From NCBI GenBank assembly GCA_902589345.1, contig CACISU010000001.1:186001-250000 (forward strand): a stretch of 64,000 nucleotides of DNA, in the 5' to 3' direction. A model generated the notes under the pieces. It made no database searches and was not told the origin of the DNA. It was given only the letters and a program-made list of their open reading frames with translations. Shown here in pieces: positions 24,736 to 36,943 of the stretch. How positions within the stretch are numbered: the first letter of the stretch is position 1; each line of letters opens with the position of its first letter. The stretch comes from an uncultured Pelagibacteraceae bacterium (GTDB lineage Bacteria; Pseudomonadota; Alphaproteobacteria; Pelagibacterales; Pelagibacteraceae). The translations under genes were made by a program, and so were the position numbers.

Positions 24736-27700
24736 ATGAAAAAAGAATTAACAGATTTATTTAAAAATACTGATATTTCTGAAGCACAAAATTTTAATAG
24801 TATTAAAATAACTTTGGCCAGCCCAGAAAAAATAAAATCTTGGACTTTTGGTGAAATTAAAAAACCTGAAACAATAAATTACAGAACTTTTAGACCTGAA
24901 AAAGACGGTCTATTTTGTTCAAGAATTTTTGGACCTATCAAGGATTATGAATGTTTATGCGGAAAATATAAAAGAATGAAGTTTAGGGGTATTATCTGTG
25001 AAAAATGTGGTGTTGAAGTTACAAAATCTAATGTTCGTAGAGAAAGAATGGGTCATATAAATTTAGCAACACCAGTAGCACATATTTGGTTCTTAAAATC
25101 ATTACCTAGCAGAATATCTTTGACAATTGATATGAAACTAAAAGATGTTGAAAGAGTATTGTACTTTGAAAACTTTATTGTTGTTGAACCAGGTCTTACC
25201 AACCTCAAAAAGAATCAACTATTATCAGAAGAAGAAATGATAAAATATCAAGATGAGTATGGTGATGAGGCTTTTACAGCTGGTATTGGTGCAGAGGCAA
25301 TATTAGAAATACTTAAGTCAATTAATTTAGAAGAAGAGAAGCAAAGGTTAGTAAAATCTATAAATGAAACTAAATCTAAAGTAGCGGAAGAAAGATCAAT
25401 TAAAAGATTAAAACTTATAGAGTCGTTTATTGAAACTGGTAATAAACCTGAGTGGATGATTTTAACAACAATACCAGTAATTCCACCTGAGTTAAGACCA
25501 CTAGTTCCATTAGACGGTGGAAGATTTGCTACATCAGACTTAAATGATTTATATAGAAGGGTAATAAATAGGAATAATAGATTAAAAAGATTAATGGATC
25601 TAAAAGCGCCTGACATAATAGTTAGGAATGAAAAAAGAATGCTCCAAGAATCAGTAGATGCATTATTTGATAATGGAAGAAGAGGAAGAGTTATAACAGG
25701 AACAGGTAAACGCCCTCTTAAATCTTTAGCAGAAATGTTAAAAGGTAAACAAGGAAGATTTAGACAAAATCTATTAGGTAAAAGAGTTGATTACTCTGGA
25801 AGATCAGTAATTGTAGTTGGTCCAGACCTAAAATTACATGAATGTGGTTTACCAAAAAAAATGGCTTTAGAATTATTTAAACCATTTCTTTATGCAAGAT
25901 TAAACAAACTTGGACTTGCATCCACAATTAAACAAGCAAAAAAATTAGTTGAAAGAGAAAGAGAAGAAGTATGGGATGCATTAGAAAATATTGTAAGAGA
26001 GCATCCTGTTATACTTAACCGGGCTCCAACATTGCATAGATTAGGTGTTCAAGCTTTTGAACCTAAATTAATTGAGGGTGATGCGATAGAGTTACATCCA
26101 CTAACATGTGCTGCTTTTAATGCAGACTTCGATGGTGATCAAATGGCAGTACACATACCTTTAAGCTTGGAAGCTCAACTAGAAGCAAGAGTCTTAATGA
26201 TGTCTACCAACAATATTTTAAGTCCATCTAACGGTAAACCTATTATAGTTCCTAGCCAAGATATGATTTTAGGTATTTATTATTTATCTCAGCCACCTTA
26301 TCAATCAGATAAAATAGAGGGATATTTTACAAATAACTCAGAAATTGAATTTGGACTTACTTCAGGTCAAATAAAAGTTCATTCAAGAATTGTTTCAAGA
26401 TTTGAAACAATTGATGATAAAGGAAATATTAAATATGAAAAACATATTAGTACAGCAGGGAGATTTATGCTTGCTAATCTTCTACCTAAAAATTTAAATA
26501 ATAAGTTTTCTTTGGTTGACAGATTACTTCCTAAAAAAACAGTCTCAGAGGTTATTGACCATGTTTTCAGATTTTGTGGACAAAAAGCGACAGTTATTTT
26601 TTGTGACAAGTTAAAAGATTTAGGATTTAAACATGCATTTAAAGCAGGTATTTCATTTGGTAAGGATGATTTAGTTATACCTGAAAATAAACAACAATTA
26701 ATTGATGAAACTAAAAAATTAATATCTGATTATGAAAATCAATACTCAGAAGGATTAATAACAAGAGGTGAGAAATACAACAAAGTAGTAGATGCTTGGT
26801 CAAAATGCACTGATAGAGTTGCTTCAGAAATGATGAAAAGAATTTCTGCTACAGAAGTAACAAAAGATGGTTTAAAAATAAATTCTGTATTTATGATGGC
26901 AGACAGTGGGGCCAGAGGATCAGCTGCTCAAATGAAACAATTAGCAGGAATGAGAGGATTAATAGCTAAACCATCTGGTGAAATTATTGAGTCACCAATT
27001 ACATCAAACTTTAAAGAAGGATTAACTGCATTAGAATATTTTAATTCGACTCACGGCGCTAGAAAAGGTTTAGCAGATACTGCTTTGAAAACTGCCAATT
27101 CAGGATATTTGACTAGAAGATTATGTGATGTTGCTCAAGACTTAACTATCACTAAAAAAGAGTGTGATTGTGGAAAAGCTGCAGGAAGTATCAATTTATC
27201 TGAAATAATTGAAGGTGGAAATGTCATAGTTAGTCTCTCAGAGAGAGCTTTAGGAAGAGTAGCTGCTAAAGATATAAAAAACCCAATAACAGGCGAAATC
27301 ATAATAAAAAAATCTGAAATGATAGATGAAGCTGCATGTGAAAAAATTGATTCTGCAGGTGTAAAATCTATAGATGTTTTTTCAGTTATAACTTGTGGTT
27401 CAAAAAAAGGTGTTTGTGCAACAAGTTATGGCAGAGATCTTTCGAGAGGAAAAATGGTTAATGTTGGTGAAGCAATCGGAATGATATCCGCACAATCAAT
27501 TGGTGAACCAGGAACACAATTAACAATGAGAACGTTCCACGTAGGTGGTACAGCTTCAATAAAACAAGAGTCACAAATAGTAACAAAGTCAGAAGGTATA
27601 CTTAAAATAATTAATACAAATTTAATTGAAGACTCAAAGAAAAATTCAATCATAATGGGACGTAATACTCAATTATCAATAGAAGATGAAAATGAACTAC

Positions 27701-28908
27701 AAATCGCAGTCTATAAGGTTCCTTATGGCTCTAAGCTTTTCTTTCAAAATGGCGACAAGATCAAAAAAAATACAAAGATTTGCGAATGGGATCCTTACAC
27801 TACCCCAGTAATTGCAGAAACCGGTGGAATAGTTAATTATGTTGATTTAATTGATGGTGTATCGATTACAGAAACAATGGATGATGCTACAGGTATATCA
27901 ACAAAAACTGTGGTTGACTGGAAAAATCAATCAAAAAATACAGAATTAAAACCAAGAATAACATTACGAGATGACAAAGGTAATGTGATTAAAAAAGCAG
28001 ATGACAATGAAGCAAGATATTATCTTGTACCAGATTCTATTCTATCAGTTAAAGATGGACAAAAAATTTCTGCAGGTGATGTAATTGCAAGATTACCTAA
28101 AGAAACTTCAAAGACAAAAGATATAACAGGAGGACTACCAAGAGTTGCTGAACTATTTGAAGCAAGAAAAGCAAAAGATAGTGCTATAATTGCAGAAAAT
28201 GATGGAAAGGTTGAGTTTGGTAAAGAAGTTAGAGGAAAGCAAAGAATATCAATCGTTTCAGAAAATGGAGAATCTTCTAATTACCTTATACCAAAAGGTA
28301 AGCATATTAATTTTAATCCAGGTGAAAAGATTAAAAAAGGTGAATATCTATTAGATGGACAACCATTACCTCATGATATTTTAAGAATTTTAGGTATCAA
28401 AGAATTAACTGAATATTTTGTCAATCAGGTACAAGAAGTTTATAGATTACAGGGGGTTATTATAAACGATAAACATATAGAGACAATTTTAAGACAAATG
28501 TTAAAAAAAGTTGAAGTAAAAGAATCGGGAGATTCAAAATACTTACCTGGAGAAATTATAGATAAGATTAAATTTGAAGACATAAATGAGCAACTCAAAG
28601 CTGAAGGAAAAAAAGAAGCTAAAGGTGAAAGAGTATTAATGGGAATAACTAAAGCTTCACTGCAGACAGAGTCATTCATTTCAGCTGCATCATTTCAAGA
28701 AACTACAAGAGTACTGACAGATGCCGCTATTAAAGGTAAAGTAGATAAACTTTCAGGTCTAAAAGAGAATGTAATCGTTGGAAGACTTGTTCCAGCTGGC
28801 ACAGGTAGCATAAAAAATAATTGGAATAGAAAAGCACTTAATGATGACAATAAATTTCTTTCCGAGCAAGAAAAGATAGACACCTCAGAAAGCCAAGTAA
28901 ATCAATAA
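24736..28908 (+). CDS. rpoC: RNA polymerase beta' subunit
   Basis: The 1390-residue beta' subunit carries the magnesium-binding NADFDGD motif at residues 462-468, whose three Asp residues hold the catalytic metal. The N-terminal zinc site is CLCGKY...CEKCGVEV, the second zinc-type cluster includes CDCGK, and the trigger loop region reads [18 protein letters not shown]. It closes the secE-to-rpoC block. Confidence 0.99.
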   Translation: MKKELTDLFKNTDISEAQNFNSIKITLASPEKIKSWTFGEIKKPETINYRTFRPEKDGLFCSRIFGPIKDYECLCGKYKRMKFRGIICEKCGVEVTKSNVRRERMGHINLATPVAHIWFLKSLPSRISLTIDMKLKDVERVLYFENFIVVEPGLTNLKKNQLLSEEEMIKYQDEYGDEAFTAGIGAEAILEILKSINLEEEKQRLVKSINETKSKVAEERSIKRLKLIESFIETGNKPEWMILTTIPVIPPELRPLVPLDGGRFATSDLNDLYRRVINRNNRLKRLMDLKAPDIIVRNEKRMLQESVDALFDNGRRGRVITGTGKRPLKSLAEMLKGKQGRFRQNLLGKRVDYSGRSVIVVGPDLKLHECGLPKKMALELFKPFLYARLNKLGLASTIKQAKKLVEREREEVWDALENIVREHPVILNRAPTLHRLGVQAFEPKLIEGDAIELHPLTCAAFNADFDGDQMAVHIPLSLEAQLEARVLMMSTNNILSPSNGKPIIVPSQDMILGIYYLSQPPYQSDKIEGYFTNNSEIEFGLTSGQIKVHSRIVSRFETIDDKGNIKYEKHISTAGRFMLANLLPKNLNNKFSLVDRLLPKKTVSEVIDHVFRFCGQKATVIFCDKLKDLGFKHAFKAGISFGKDDLVIPENKQQLIDETKKLISDYENQYSEGLITRGEKYNKVVDAWSKCTDRVASEMMKRISATEVTKDGLKINSVFMMADSGARGSAAQMKQLAGMRGLIAKPSGEIIESPITSNFKEGLTALEYFNSTHGARKGLADTALKTANSGYLTRRLCDVAQDLTITKKECDCGKAAGSINLSEIIEGGNVIVSLSERALGRVAAKDIKNPITGEIIIKKSEMIDEAACEKIDSAGVKSIDVFSVITCGSKKGVCATSYGRDLSRGKMVNVGEAIGMISAQSIGEPGTQLTMRTFHVGGTASIKQESQIVTKSEGILKIINTNLIEDSKKNSIIMGRNTQLSIEDENELQIAVYKVPYGSKLFFQNGDKIKKNTKICEWDPYTTPVIAETGGIVNYVDLIDGVSITETMDDATGISTKTVVDWKNQSKNTELKPRITLRDDKGNVIKKADDNEARYYLVPDSILSVKDGQKISAGDVIARLPKETSKTKDITGGLPRVAELFEARKAKDSAIIAENDGKVEFGKEVRGKQRISIVSENGESSNYLIPKGKHINFNPGEKIKKGEYLLDGQPLPHDILRILGIKELTEYFVNQVQEVYRLQGVIINDKHIETILRQMLKKVEVKESGDSKYLPGEIIDKIKFEDINEQLKAEGKKEAKGERVLMGITKASLQTESFISAASFQETTRVLTDAAIKGKVDKLSGLKENVIVGRLVPAGTGSIKNNWNRKALNDDNKFLSEQEKIDTSESQVNQ

Positions 28909-28937
28909 AAATTCGTCATCTTTCAAGGTATTTTAAA

Positions 28938-28965
28938 TTGACAAAAGAAAATTCTATAGTATTTT
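28938..28965 (+). promoter_or_regulatory. Promoter of the str operon (rpsL onward)
   Basis: A perfect -35 box TTGACA (28938-28943) is followed after 16 nt by TATTTT (28960-28965). It stands in the 151-bp gap after rpoC, the largest gap in the ribosomal block, and would make a leader of about 85 nt. Confidence 0.65.
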
Positions 28966-28988
28966 GTCGATAATTTTTGGTTGGAATG

Positions 28989-29004
28989 TAGCACATTAGT
29001 GCTA
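28989..29004 (+). other. Leader hairpin ahead of rpsL
   Basis: A perfect 6-bp stem, TAGCAC/GTGCTA, closes a 4-nt ATTA loop inside the predicted str leader. It could be a protein-binding or stability element. Confidence 0.4.
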
Positions 29005-29059
29005 AACGCTGCCATAACATTTTAGACAGTTATTTCCTCAAAAATAAATATTTTAAAAT

Positions 29060-29431
29060 ATGCCAACTATAAACCAGTTGATAAAAAAAAGACGAGTTAG
29101 ACCAAAATCGAGAGATAAAGTTCCAGCTTTGGAAAAATCTCCTCAAAAAAGAGGAGTTTGTGTTAAAGTATATACAACTACTCCAAAAAAACCTAATTCC
29201 GCTTTAAGAAAAGTTGCCAGAGTTAGACTTTCAAATGGTCATGAAGTAACTTCATATATACCTGGCGAAGGTCACAACTTACAAGAACATTCTGTTGTTT
29301 TGATTAGAGGTGGTAGAGTTAAAGATTTACCAGGTGTAAGGTATCACATTCTTAGAGGAAATTTAGATACACAAGGTGTTACTGCAAGAAAACAACAACG
29401 TTCAAAATATGGTGCAAAAAAAGGTAAATAA
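29060..29431 (+). CDS. rpsL: 30S ribosomal protein S12
   Basis: This 123-residue decoding-centre protein carries the usual [18 protein letters not shown] segment, with the lysines expected in streptomycin-sensitive forms, and the conserved PGVRYH loop near residue 90. It is the first gene of the str operon. Confidence 0.99.
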   Translation: MPTINQLIKKRRVRPKSRDKVPALEKSPQKRGVCVKVYTTTPKKPNSALRKVARVRLSNGHEVTSYIPGEGHNLQEHSVVLIRGGRVKDLPGVRYHILRGNLDTQGVTARKQQRSKYGAKKGK

Positions 29432-29433
29432 AA

Positions 29434-29904
29434 ATGTCAAGAAAAAGAAAAGCACCAAAAAAAATTCCAATAGTTGATCCGAAATATAAATCATTAATTA
29501 TTCCAAAATTAATTAATTCTATAATGTATGATGGTAAAAAAACTATAGCAGAAAAAATAATTTACGATGCTATAGACAAGATAAAAAGTAAAACAAAAGA
29601 TGAACCATTAAGTATTTTTAATGAGGCTATAAATAATTTAAAACCAACTGTTGAAGTAAGATCCAGAAGAGTTGGAGGAGCAACTTACCAAGTACCTGTA
29701 GAAGTGAAAGCAAAAAGATCTCAAGCTCTTGCTTTAAGGTGGTTGATTGATGCTTCAAGAAAAAGAAAAGATAAAAAAATGTCAGATAAGATATTTAATG
29801 AAATTTATGATGCTTATCAAAACAAAGGATCAGCTATTAAAAAAAAAGAAGATACACATAAAATGGCAGAGTCAAATAAAGCTTTTGCACATTTTAGATG
29901 GTAA
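29434..29904 (+). CDS. rpsG: 30S ribosomal protein S7
   Basis: This 156-residue protein nucleates folding of the 3' major domain of 16S rRNA. It shows the LINSIMYDGKKTIAEKIIYDA and RSRRVGGATYQVPVEV motifs. It lies 2 nt after rpsL. In model bacteria S7 also represses this operon. Confidence 0.98.
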   Translation: MSRKRKAPKKIPIVDPKYKSLIIPKLINSIMYDGKKTIAEKIIYDAIDKIKSKTKDEPLSIFNEAINNLKPTVEVRSRRVGGATYQVPVEVKAKRSQALALRWLIDASRKRKDKKMSDKIFNEIYDAYQNKGSAIKKKEDTHKMAESNKAFAHFRW

Positions 29905-29910
29905 AATTAT

Positions 29911-31986
29911 ATGCCTAGAACACATACATTAAATAAATATAGAAATATTGGTATAATGGCACACATAGATGCTGGCAAAACCACTACAACAGAAAGAATA
30001 TTATACTACACAGGTAAAAGTCATAAAATTGGTGAAGTTCATGATGGTGCAGCTACAATGGATTGGATGGAACAAGAACAAGAAAGAGGTATAACAATCA
30101 CATCTGCAGCAACGACTTGTTTTTGGAATGATCATAGAATAAATATTATTGATACCCCAGGACATGTTGATTTTACAATTGAGGTAGAAAGATCATTAAA
30201 AGTTTTAGATGGCGCAGTAGCAGTTTTTGATGGAGTTGCTGGAGTTGAGCCTCAATCAGAAACAGTATGGAGACAAGCTGATAAATATAAAGTTCCAAGA
30301 ATTTGTTTTGTAAATAAATTAGATAGAACTGGGGCAGATTTTTTTAGATGCGTTGATATGATAAAAGACAGATTAGGTGCAAAACCTTTAGTTATGCAAG
30401 TTCCTATAGGTATAGAAGCCTCACTTCAAGGAGTTGTTGATCTTGTAAAAATGAAAGCAATAGTTTGGAAAAATGAAGATCTTGGAGCAGCATGGGAAGA
30501 AAAAGATATACCTGAAGAATTAAAAAATATTTGTGAAAAATATCGTCAAGAATTAGTTGAAACAGCAGTAGAGCAAGATGAGAAGTTAATGGAAAGTTAT
30601 TTAAACGGAGATCAAATTAAAAATGATGACCTAATTAAATGTGTAAGGAAAGGATGCCTAAATTTTGAATTTGTGCCAGTTTTAACAGGTTCTGCATTTA
30701 AAAATAAAGGCGTTCAACCATTACTAGACGCTGTAGTAAATTATCTTCCTAGCCCCGAAGACATAGGTTCAATTAAAGGAACTAAGCAAGGCTCAGATGA
30801 GGAACTTGAGATGAAGTTTGATGATAAAGCACCTTTTTCAGCATTAGCTTTTAAAGTAGCAAACGACCCATTTGTTGGATCCCTAACGTTTATCAGAATT
30901 TACTCTGGTACAGTAAAATCAGGAACAGGAATTTATAATACATCAAAAGATAAGGAAGAAAGAGTTGGTAGAATGCTACTAATGCATGCTAATTCTAGAG
31001 AAGACATTAAAGAGGCTAATACTGGAGATATAGTTGCACTAGCTGGACTTAAACATACTATAACTGGTCATACTTTGTCAGATGAGGATACTCCAGTTTT
31101 ATTAGAGCCAATGGAATTTCCAGATCCAGTAATAGAGATTGCAGTAGAACCAAAAACAAAGGGTGATCAAGAAAAAATGGGAGAAGCCCTTGGTAGACTT
31201 GCTAAAGAAGATCCATCTTTTAGAGTAACTTCCGACGAAGAGTCTGGCCAAACAATAATTAAAGGTATGGGTGAGCTTCATCTAGATATAATCGTAGATA
31301 GAATGAAAAGAGAATTTAAAGTTGAAGCAAATGTTGGAGCTCCACAAGTAGCTTATAGAGAAACAATTTTAAGTTCTGCTGAGTCTGATTATACTCATAA
31401 AAAACAAAGTGGTGGTGCAGGCCAATTTGCAAGAGTAAAACTTTCTATTGAGCCTTTAGAACCTGGAAAAGGTAGAGAAGTTGAAAGTAAAATCAAGGGT
31501 GGAGCGATACCAAAAGAATTTATACCTGGTGTAGAAAAAGGAATTGAATCTGTTTCAGATTCAGGAATCTTGGCAGGGTTTCCTCTTATAGATTATAAAG
31601 TAACTATACTTGATGGATTACATCATGACGTTGACTCAAGTGTTTTAGCTTTTGAACTTGCTTCTAGACAATGTTTCAAAGAAGCTTGTACTAAAGCAAC
31701 TTTAAAATTACTTGAACCAATAATGAGAGTTGAAGTTGTTACACCAGAAGATTACATGGGTGATGTAATAGGGGATCTTAACAGTAGACGTGGTCAAATA
31801 AATACTCAAGAACAAAGAGGAAATGCCACGGTAATCACTGCAATGGTTCCTCTAGCCAACATGTTTGGATATATTAACAGTTTAAGATCAATGTCCCAAG
31901 GTAGAGCTCAATATTCAATGTTTTTTGATCATTATGATAAAGTGCCACAAAATGTTCAAGACGAAGTAACTAAGAAAACAGGATAA
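29911..31986 (+). CDS. fusA: Elongation factor G
   Basis: This 691-residue translocation GTPase has G motifs [24 protein letters not shown] and [10 protein letters not shown], and domains II to V including [13 protein letters not shown]. Unlike the E. coli str operon, no tuf follows; rpsJ begins 1 nt after the fusA stop, so the str and S10 operons are joined. Confidence 0.99.
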   Translation: MPRTHTLNKYRNIGIMAHIDAGKTTTTERILYYTGKSHKIGEVHDGAATMDWMEQEQERGITITSAATTCFWNDHRINIIDTPGHVDFTIEVERSLKVLDGAVAVFDGVAGVEPQSETVWRQADKYKVPRICFVNKLDRTGADFFRCVDMIKDRLGAKPLVMQVPIGIEASLQGVVDLVKMKAIVWKNEDLGAAWEEKDIPEELKNICEKYRQELVETAVEQDEKLMESYLNGDQIKNDDLIKCVRKGCLNFEFVPVLTGSAFKNKGVQPLLDAVVNYLPSPEDIGSIKGTKQGSDEELEMKFDDKAPFSALAFKVANDPFVGSLTFIRIYSGTVKSGTGIYNTSKDKEERVGRMLLMHANSREDIKEANTGDIVALAGLKHTITGHTLSDEDTPVLLEPMEFPDPVIEIAVEPKTKGDQEKMGEALGRLAKEDPSFRVTSDEESGQTIIKGMGELHLDIIVDRMKREFKVEANVGAPQVAYRETILSSAESDYTHKKQSGGAGQFARVKLSIEPLEPGKGREVESKIKGGAIPKEFIPGVEKGIESVSDSGILAGFPLIDYKVTILDGLHHDVDSSVLAFELASRQCFKEACTKATLKLLEPIMRVEVVTPEDYMGDVIGDLNSRRGQINTQEQRGNATVITAMVPLANMFGYINSLRSMSQGRAQYSMFFDHYDKVPQNVQDEVTKKTG

Positions 31987-31987
31987 T

Positions 31988-32296
31988 ATGGAAAAGCAAA
32001 ATATCAGAATAAAACTAAGAGCCTATGATAATAAAATTTTGGACCAGTCTACTGAGGAGATAGTAAATACTGTTAAACGAACTGGAGCAAATATTAAAGG
32101 ACCAATACCACTACCAACAAAAATCGAAAAATATACAGTTCTGCGCTCTCCGCATATTGATAAAAAAAGTAGAGAACAATTTGAAACTAGAACACATAAA
32201 AGATTAATTGATATTATTGAACCAACACCTCAAACTGTAGAGGCTCTAATGAAACTAGACCTAGCTTCTGGAGTAGACGTAGAAATTAAAATATAA
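31988..32296 (+). CDS. rpsJ: 30S ribosomal protein S10
   Basis: The 102-residue protein opens with [18 protein letters not shown] and contains the conserved loop [14 protein letters not shown]10 also acts as NusE in antitermination in model species. It is first in the S10 gene order. Confidence 0.98.
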   Translation: MEKQNIRIKLRAYDNKILDQSTEEIVNTVKRTGANIKGPIPLPTKIEKYTVLRSPHIDKKSREQFETRTHKRLIDIIEPTPQTVEALMKLDLASGVDVEIKI

Positions 32297-32297
32297 A

Positions 32298-33008
32298 ATG
32301 ACTGAAATTGCTTTAATAGGAAGAAAAATCGGAATGTCTAGAGAATTCTTTAAGACTGGGCAGTCAATTCCAGTCACTGTAATAAAAATGGAAAAAGGTA
32401 GAGTGATAGAAATAATTGAAGAAAGTAAAAGAGGCTACAAAGCTGTGCAATTAGGTTTTGGAAACATTAAAAACTCAAAACTATCAAAATCTATGAAAGG
32501 TTATTTTGCTAAGAAAAAAACCGAACCAAAGAATAGACTTAAAGAATTTAGAGTTAAAAGCTTAGATAATTATAAAGAAGGTAACGAATTTGGTTTAGAA
32601 ATTTTTAAAGATATAAAATTTGTGGATATAAAATCTAAAACCATTGGTAAAGGTTTTGCAGGTCCAATGAAAAGACATAATTTTGGAGGATTAAGAGCCT
32701 CACATGGTGTATCTATATCACACAGATCGCACGGATCAACTGGACAAAGACAAGATCCAGGAAAAGTTTTTAAAAATAAAAAAATGGCTGGCCATATGGG
32801 TGATAAAATTAGAACAATGCAAAACATAGAGATTATAAAATCTGATTTAGACAATAACCTTTTATACTTAAAAGGTTCAATACCTGGTTCAAAAAATACA
32901 GAAGTATTGGTTAAAAAAGCAGCAAAAAATATTAGAAAACTAACAATTTATGAAAAAATAGAATTATTAGAAAAGCAAAAAAAAATGACAGAAAAAAAGA
33001 AAAAATAG
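32298..33008 (+). CDS. rplC: 50S ribosomal protein L3
   Basis: This early-assembly protein has a loop reaching the peptidyl-transferase centre (GGLRASHGVSISHRSHGSTG). At 236 residues it has a Lys-rich C-terminal tail beyond the usual core. It lies 1 nt after rpsJ. Confidence 0.98.
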   Translation: MTEIALIGRKIGMSREFFKTGQSIPVTVIKMEKGRVIEIIEESKRGYKAVQLGFGNIKNSKLSKSMKGYFAKKKTEPKNRLKEFRVKSLDNYKEGNEFGLEIFKDIKFVDIKSKTIGKGFAGPMKRHNFGGLRASHGVSISHRSHGSTGQRQDPGKVFKNKKMAGHMGDKIRTMQNIEIIKSDLDNNLLYLKGSIPGSKNTEVLVKKAAKNIRKLTIYEKIELLEKQKKMTEKKKK

Positions 33009-33011
33009 ATA

Positions 33012-33635
33012 ATGAAATTAGAAAAATTAAACATTGATGGAAAAAAAGAAACAATAGAAGTTCTAGATAAAGTTTTTTCAACAAAAATAAACAAGCAACT
33101 TATAAGTAATGTTTTGTATAAAGTTAATGCAAATATTAAAGGAAGAAAAGCAAAGACTAAACAAAAAAATGAAATAATAGGATCAACGTCAAAAATATAC
33201 GCACAAAAAGGAACGGGTAATGCAAGACATGCTAGTAGAAAAGCGCCAATATTTGTTGGTGGTGGTGTTGCTCATGGACCAAAAGGACAAAGTAATTATA
33301 AAAAAAGAAAATTAAACAAAAGTGAAAAAAAACAAGGTTTAGCTTCTCTAATTAGTGAAAAAAAATTATTAAATGATTTGATAATAATGGATGACTTTAA
33401 GAAGGAAATTATCAAAACAAAAGATATGAGTTTAATTCTTAGAAAATTTGATGCAATTAATTCATTAATAATTTTAGATAACGAATCTAAGAAAAAAATT
33501 TTTAAATCGTTAAGAAATTTACCTAATGTAAAAGTTTCAGACATCAATCATTTTAGTGGATTAGATGTAGTTAAATATAAAAAACTTATTTTAACAATCA
33601 GTTCTGTTAAAGAACTAGAGAAGAGGTATAAATAA
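33012..33635 (+). CDS. rplD: 50S ribosomal protein L4
   Basis: This 207-residue protein lines the exit tunnel with its extended loop (GSTSKIYAQKGTGNARHASRKAPIFVGGG in parts) and a globular alpha/beta domain. In E. coli it regulates the S10 operon; no comparable leader is visible here. Confidence 0.97.
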   Translation: MKLEKLNIDGKKETIEVLDKVFSTKINKQLISNVLYKVNANIKGRKAKTKQKNEIIGSTSKIYAQKGTGNARHASRKAPIFVGGGVAHGPKGQSNYKKRKLNKSEKKQGLASLISEKKLLNDLIIMDDFKKEIIKTKDMSLILRKFDAINSLIILDNESKKKIFKSLRNLPNVKVSDINHFSGLDVVKYKKLILTISSVKELEKRYK

Positions 33636-33636
33636 A

Positions 33637-33927
33637 ATGAAGTTTAATTTATATGATACAATCGTATCACCTTTAATAACTGAAAAATCAACAAATTTAT
33701 CAGCTCAGAACAAAGTAGTTTTTAAAGTAGCCGATAGTGCAAATAAAAAAAGTATTAAAAAAAGAGTTGAAAAAATATTTAAAGTAAATGTTACAAAAAT
33801 TAATATTATTAACAAAAAATCTAGAATGAAATCGACTAGAGGTAGAAAAGTTAAAGTAACAGGATATAAAAAGGCAATTATAACACTTAAAAAAGGTCAA
33901 AATATTGATCTGACAACAGGAATTTAA
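33637..33927 (+). CDS. rplW: 50S ribosomal protein L23
   Basis: This 96-residue tunnel-exit protein is a docking point for trigger factor and SRP. It shows LYDTIVSPLITEKST and the basic beta-hairpin SRMKSTRGRKVKVTG. One nt separates it from rplD. Confidence 0.97.
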   Translation: MKFNLYDTIVSPLITEKSTNLSAQNKVVFKVADSANKKSIKKRVEKIFKVNVTKINIINKKSRMKSTRGRKVKVTGYKKAIITLKKGQNIDLTTGI

Positions 33928-33929
33928 AT

Positions 33930-34763
33930 ATGGCTCTTAAATCATTTAAACCTTACACAAAATCTACTAGAGGAACTGTTCTGGTTAATAAAGAAGGCCT
34001 GTGGAGAGGAAAACCATACAAACCACTTACATCTGTAAATAATTCTTCTAAAGGAAGAAATAACCTTGGTAGAATAACATCTCGAAATCATGGTGGTGGT
34101 CATAAGCAGAAATATAGAGAGATAGATTTTTATAGAAAAAAATTAGATTTAATTGGTGAAGTTGAGAGAATTGAATACGATCCAAATAGATCTTGTTATA
34201 TAATGTTAATAAAATTTGAAGATGGTGAAAAATTTTATTATTTAGCTCCACAAAAAATTAAAGTGGGTGATAAGATACAAAATGGATCTAATTCAGAAAT
34301 TAAAATAGGAAACTGTTTACCATTAAGAGATATTCCAGTAGGTATAAATATACACAATGTAGAATTACAGCCAGGAGCAGGTGGAAAAATAGCTAGAGCA
34401 GCGGGTGCATCAGTTACTATTTCAGGAATAGATGGAAATTACTCTATTATTAAAATGACATCTGGAGAAGTTAGAAAAATAGACTCAAGATCAGTAGCAA
34501 CAATAGGCGTATTATCAAATCCAGATCAAAAAAATATAAAAATTGGTAAAGCTGGGCGATCAAGATGGCTTGGAAGACGACCTCATACAAGAGGAGTGGT
34601 AATGAATCCGGTAGATCACCCCCACGGTGGTGGTGAGGGAAGAACAGCCGGTGGAAGACATCCAGTTTCGCCAACGGGTCAGTCTGCTAAGGGATTAAAA
34701 ACTAGAGATAATAAAAGAACTGATAAATTTATAATAAGAAGAAGAAAGAAAAAGAGATCATAA
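33930..34763 (+). CDS. rplB: 50S ribosomal protein L2
   Basis: The 277-residue protein supports the peptidyl-transferase centre and subunit joining. The C-terminal motif [13 protein letters not shown] contains the conserved histidine loop. The N-terminal OB-like and central SH3-like domains are intact. Confidence 0.99.
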   Translation: MALKSFKPYTKSTRGTVLVNKEGLWRGKPYKPLTSVNNSSKGRNNLGRITSRNHGGGHKQKYREIDFYRKKLDLIGEVERIEYDPNRSCYIMLIKFEDGEKFYYLAPQKIKVGDKIQNGSNSEIKIGNCLPLRDIPVGINIHNVELQPGAGGKIARAAGASVTISGIDGNYSIIKMTSGEVRKIDSRSVATIGVLSNPDQKNIKIGKAGRSRWLGRRPHTRGVVMNPVDHPHGGGEGRTAGGRHPVSPTGQSAKGLKTRDNKRTDKFIIRRRKKKRS

Positions 34764-34765
34764 TT

Positions 34766-35074
34766 ATGGCTAGAGCAGTTTGGAAAGGTCCGTTTGTAGA
34801 AGAAAGTTTAATCAAGAAAGTTGATAAACAAAAAAATGAGACTAATAAAAAACCTATTAAAACATGGTCAAGAAAATCAACTATAATTCCAGATTTTGTT
34901 GGCATTAGTTTTTTAATTTATAATGGAAAAAAGTTTATTCCAATTACCGTATCTGAAGACATGGTGGGGCATAAATTTGGAGAATTTGCACCTACAAGAC
35001 AATTTGCAGGTCACACACCAGCTGACAAAAAGGCCAAAGCTGAAGGTGGAGAAAAAAAGGAAGATAAAAAATAA
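34766..35074 (+). CDS. rpsS: 30S ribosomal protein S19
   Basis: This 102-residue 30S head protein has [17 protein letters not shown] and [11 protein letters not shown]. It ends with a charged Lys/Glu tail (about 18 residues) longer than usual. It overlaps rplV by 1 nt. Confidence 0.98.
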   Translation: MARAVWKGPFVEESLIKKVDKQKNETNKKPIKTWSRKSTIIPDFVGISFLIYNGKKFIPITVSEDMVGHKFGEFAPTRQFAGHTPADKKAKAEGGEKKEDKK

Positions 35075-35469
35075 TGTCAAAAAATAAAAAAAAAGAAATT
35101 GATATAAAAATTGCTAAGTCTATAAATAAAAATGTTAGATCAAGCACAAGAAAACTTAAGCCTATATTAAGAGCTATAGTTGGAAAAAAAGTTGATAATG
35201 TAATTAGAGATCTTACATTTTCAGATAAAAGAATTTCAAAGGATATTAAAAAAACCATTTCTTCCGCAGTAGCAAATGCAGAAAATAATTACCAGCTAGA
35301 TATAGATAAATTAATTGTTAAAGAAGCATACTGCGGCAAACAAGTGATTATGAAAAGATTTAGAGCTAGAGCCAAAGGAAGAGCAGCACCTATATTAAAA
35401 CCCTATTCAAATTTAACAGTTATTTTAACGGAGAAAAAGAAAGAAGAAAAACATGGGACAAAAAGTTAA
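35074..35469 (+). CDS. rplV: 50S ribosomal protein L22
   Basis: This 131-residue tunnel protein has a beta-hairpin that narrows the exit tunnel ([22 protein letters not shown]). Its 3' end overlaps rpsC by 17 nt in another frame, the longest overlap inside this operon. Confidence 0.97.
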   Translation: MSKNKKKEIDIKIAKSINKNVRSSTRKLKPILRAIVGKKVDNVIRDLTFSDKRISKDIKKTISSAVANAENNYQLDIDKLIVKEAYCGKQVIMKRFRARAKGRAAPILKPYSNLTVILTEKKKEEKHGTKS

Positions 35470-36112
35470 TCCAATAGGCTTAAGATTGGGAGTTAATAGA
35501 GGTTGGGACTCAGTTTGGTATGCTAAGAAAAAAGATTTTGGAAATTATCTAATTGAAGATTTCAAAATTAGAGAATACATAAAGAAGCATGTCATTAATT
35601 CTGGTGTCTCAAAAGTTATGATTGAAAGAACTTCAAAAAAATGTTTTGTGACAATTTACACCTCTAGACCAGGCTTTGTTATAGGTAAAAAAGGTAGTGA
35701 TATAGAAAAAATAAAGTCTAAGTTGTCTAACTTGACCACAAATGAAGTTATTCTAAATATTAAAGAAGTTAAAAAACCTGAAACAAATAGTTTTTTAGTC
35801 GCTGAGAATATTGCCCAGCAACTTGTAAAAAGAGTTTCGTATAGAAGAGCAATGAAAAGAGCAATGCAATCAGCTTTGAGGCTTGGTGCAAAAGGTATTA
35901 AAGTTTCAATTAGTGGAAGATTAGGAGGAAATGAAATTGCAAGAACTGAATGGTTGAGGGAAGGAAGTATACCTTCACATACGTTGAGAGCTGACATTGA
36001 TTATGCAGAGTCTGAAGCTTTAACTACATATGGAATAATAGGTGTAAAAGTTTGGATTTATAAAGGTGAAATTTTTACAAAAGAATTTAGTCAGGAAACA
36101 AATAAAAAATAA
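35453..36112 (+). CDS. rpsC: 30S ribosomal protein S3
   Basis: This 219-residue mRNA-entry protein opens with the diagnostic [13 protein letters not shown], which fixes the start inside rplV. The KH domain ([16 protein letters not shown]) and the C-terminal half ([13 protein letters not shown]) are complete. Confidence 0.98.
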   Translation: MGQKVNPIGLRLGVNRGWDSVWYAKKKDFGNYLIEDFKIREYIKKHVINSGVSKVMIERTSKKCFVTIYTSRPGFVIGKKGSDIEKIKSKLSNLTTNEVILNIKEVKKPETNSFLVAENIAQQLVKRVSYRRAMKRAMQSALRLGAKGIKVSISGRLGGNEIARTEWLREGSIPSHTLRADIDYAESEALTTYGIIGVKVWIYKGEIFTKEFSQETNKK

Positions 36113-36114
36113 TT

Positions 36115-36522
36115 ATGCTACAACCAACAAGAACAAAATATAGAAAAGCACATAAAGGCAGAATACATGGCAATGCTTCTAGATGTAATTATCTTAATTA
36201 TGGCGCATATGGATTAAAAGCAATGCAACCAGATAGAGTTATATCAAAACAGATTGAGGCAGCTAGAGTAGCTTTAACAAGACATATGAAAAGACAAGGA
36301 AGAGTTTGGACAAGAATGTTTCCCAATATACCAGTTTCAAAAAAACCAACAGAAGTGAGAATGGGAAAAGGTAAAGGATCTCCAGAATTCTGGGCCTGCA
36401 GAGTTAAACCAGGTCGTATATTATTCGAAGTTGATGGTGTAACTGAAGATGTTGCCAAAGAAGCTCTATACAAAGCTTCTGCAAAACTTCCAATTAAAAC
36501 AAAATTTATAAAGAGAATATAG
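36115..36522 (+). CDS. rplP: 50S ribosomal protein L16
   Basis: This 135-residue protein near the A and P sites has [19 protein letters not shown], then [16 protein letters not shown] and [17 protein letters not shown]. Its stop abuts the rpmC start. Confidence 0.98.
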   Translation: MLQPTRTKYRKAHKGRIHGNASRCNYLNYGAYGLKAMQPDRVISKQIEAARVALTRHMKRQGRVWTRMFPNIPVSKKPTEVRMGKGKGSPEFWACRVKPGRILFEVDGVTEDVAKEALYKASAKLPIKTKFIKRI

Positions 36523-36714
36523 ATGAAACAAAAAGACATAAAAAAAATGACAACATCTCAGGCAACAAAAGATATTGATAAGTTAAAAAAAGATCTTTTT
36601 AACTTTAGATTCCAGGTTGCTAATGGTCAGTTAAAAAGTTCATCTAAAATAAATGATACAAAAAAAAATATTGCAAGACTAAAAACATTAATAAGAGGAA
36701 AAGTTAATGCCTAA
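36523..36714 (+). CDS. rpmC: 50S ribosomal protein L29
   Basis: This 63-residue two-helix protein sits at the tunnel exit ([15 protein letters not shown], then [10 protein letters not shown]). It overlaps rpsQ by 8 nt. Confidence 0.96.
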   Translation: MKQKDIKKMTTSQATKDIDKLKKDLFNFRFQVANGQLKSSSKINDTKKNIARLKTLIRGKVNA

Positions 36715-36943
36715 GAAAATACTAAAAGGAATTGTTGTTAGTGATAAACCAAATAAAACTATTACAGTTTTAGTAGAAAGAAAATATCAACATCCATTAT
36801 TTAAAAAAATAATTAAAAGTAAAAAAAAATACAGCGCCCATGATGAAAATAACAAATTTAAAAATGGTGATAAGGTTTCTATTATTGAATGTAAACCTTA
36901 CTCAAAAAATAAAAAGTTTGAAGTTTTGGAGGAAAACAAATGA
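36707..36943 (+). CDS. rpsQ: 30S ribosomal protein S17
   Basis: This 78-residue OB-fold protein binds 16S rRNA early in assembly ([18 protein letters not shown], then [18 protein letters not shown]). It overlaps rpmC by 8 nt and rplN by 4 nt. Confidence 0.97.
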   Translation: MPKKILKGIVVSDKPNKTITVLVERKYQHPLFKKIIKSKKKYSAHDENNKFKNGDKVSIIECKPYSKNKKFEVLEENK

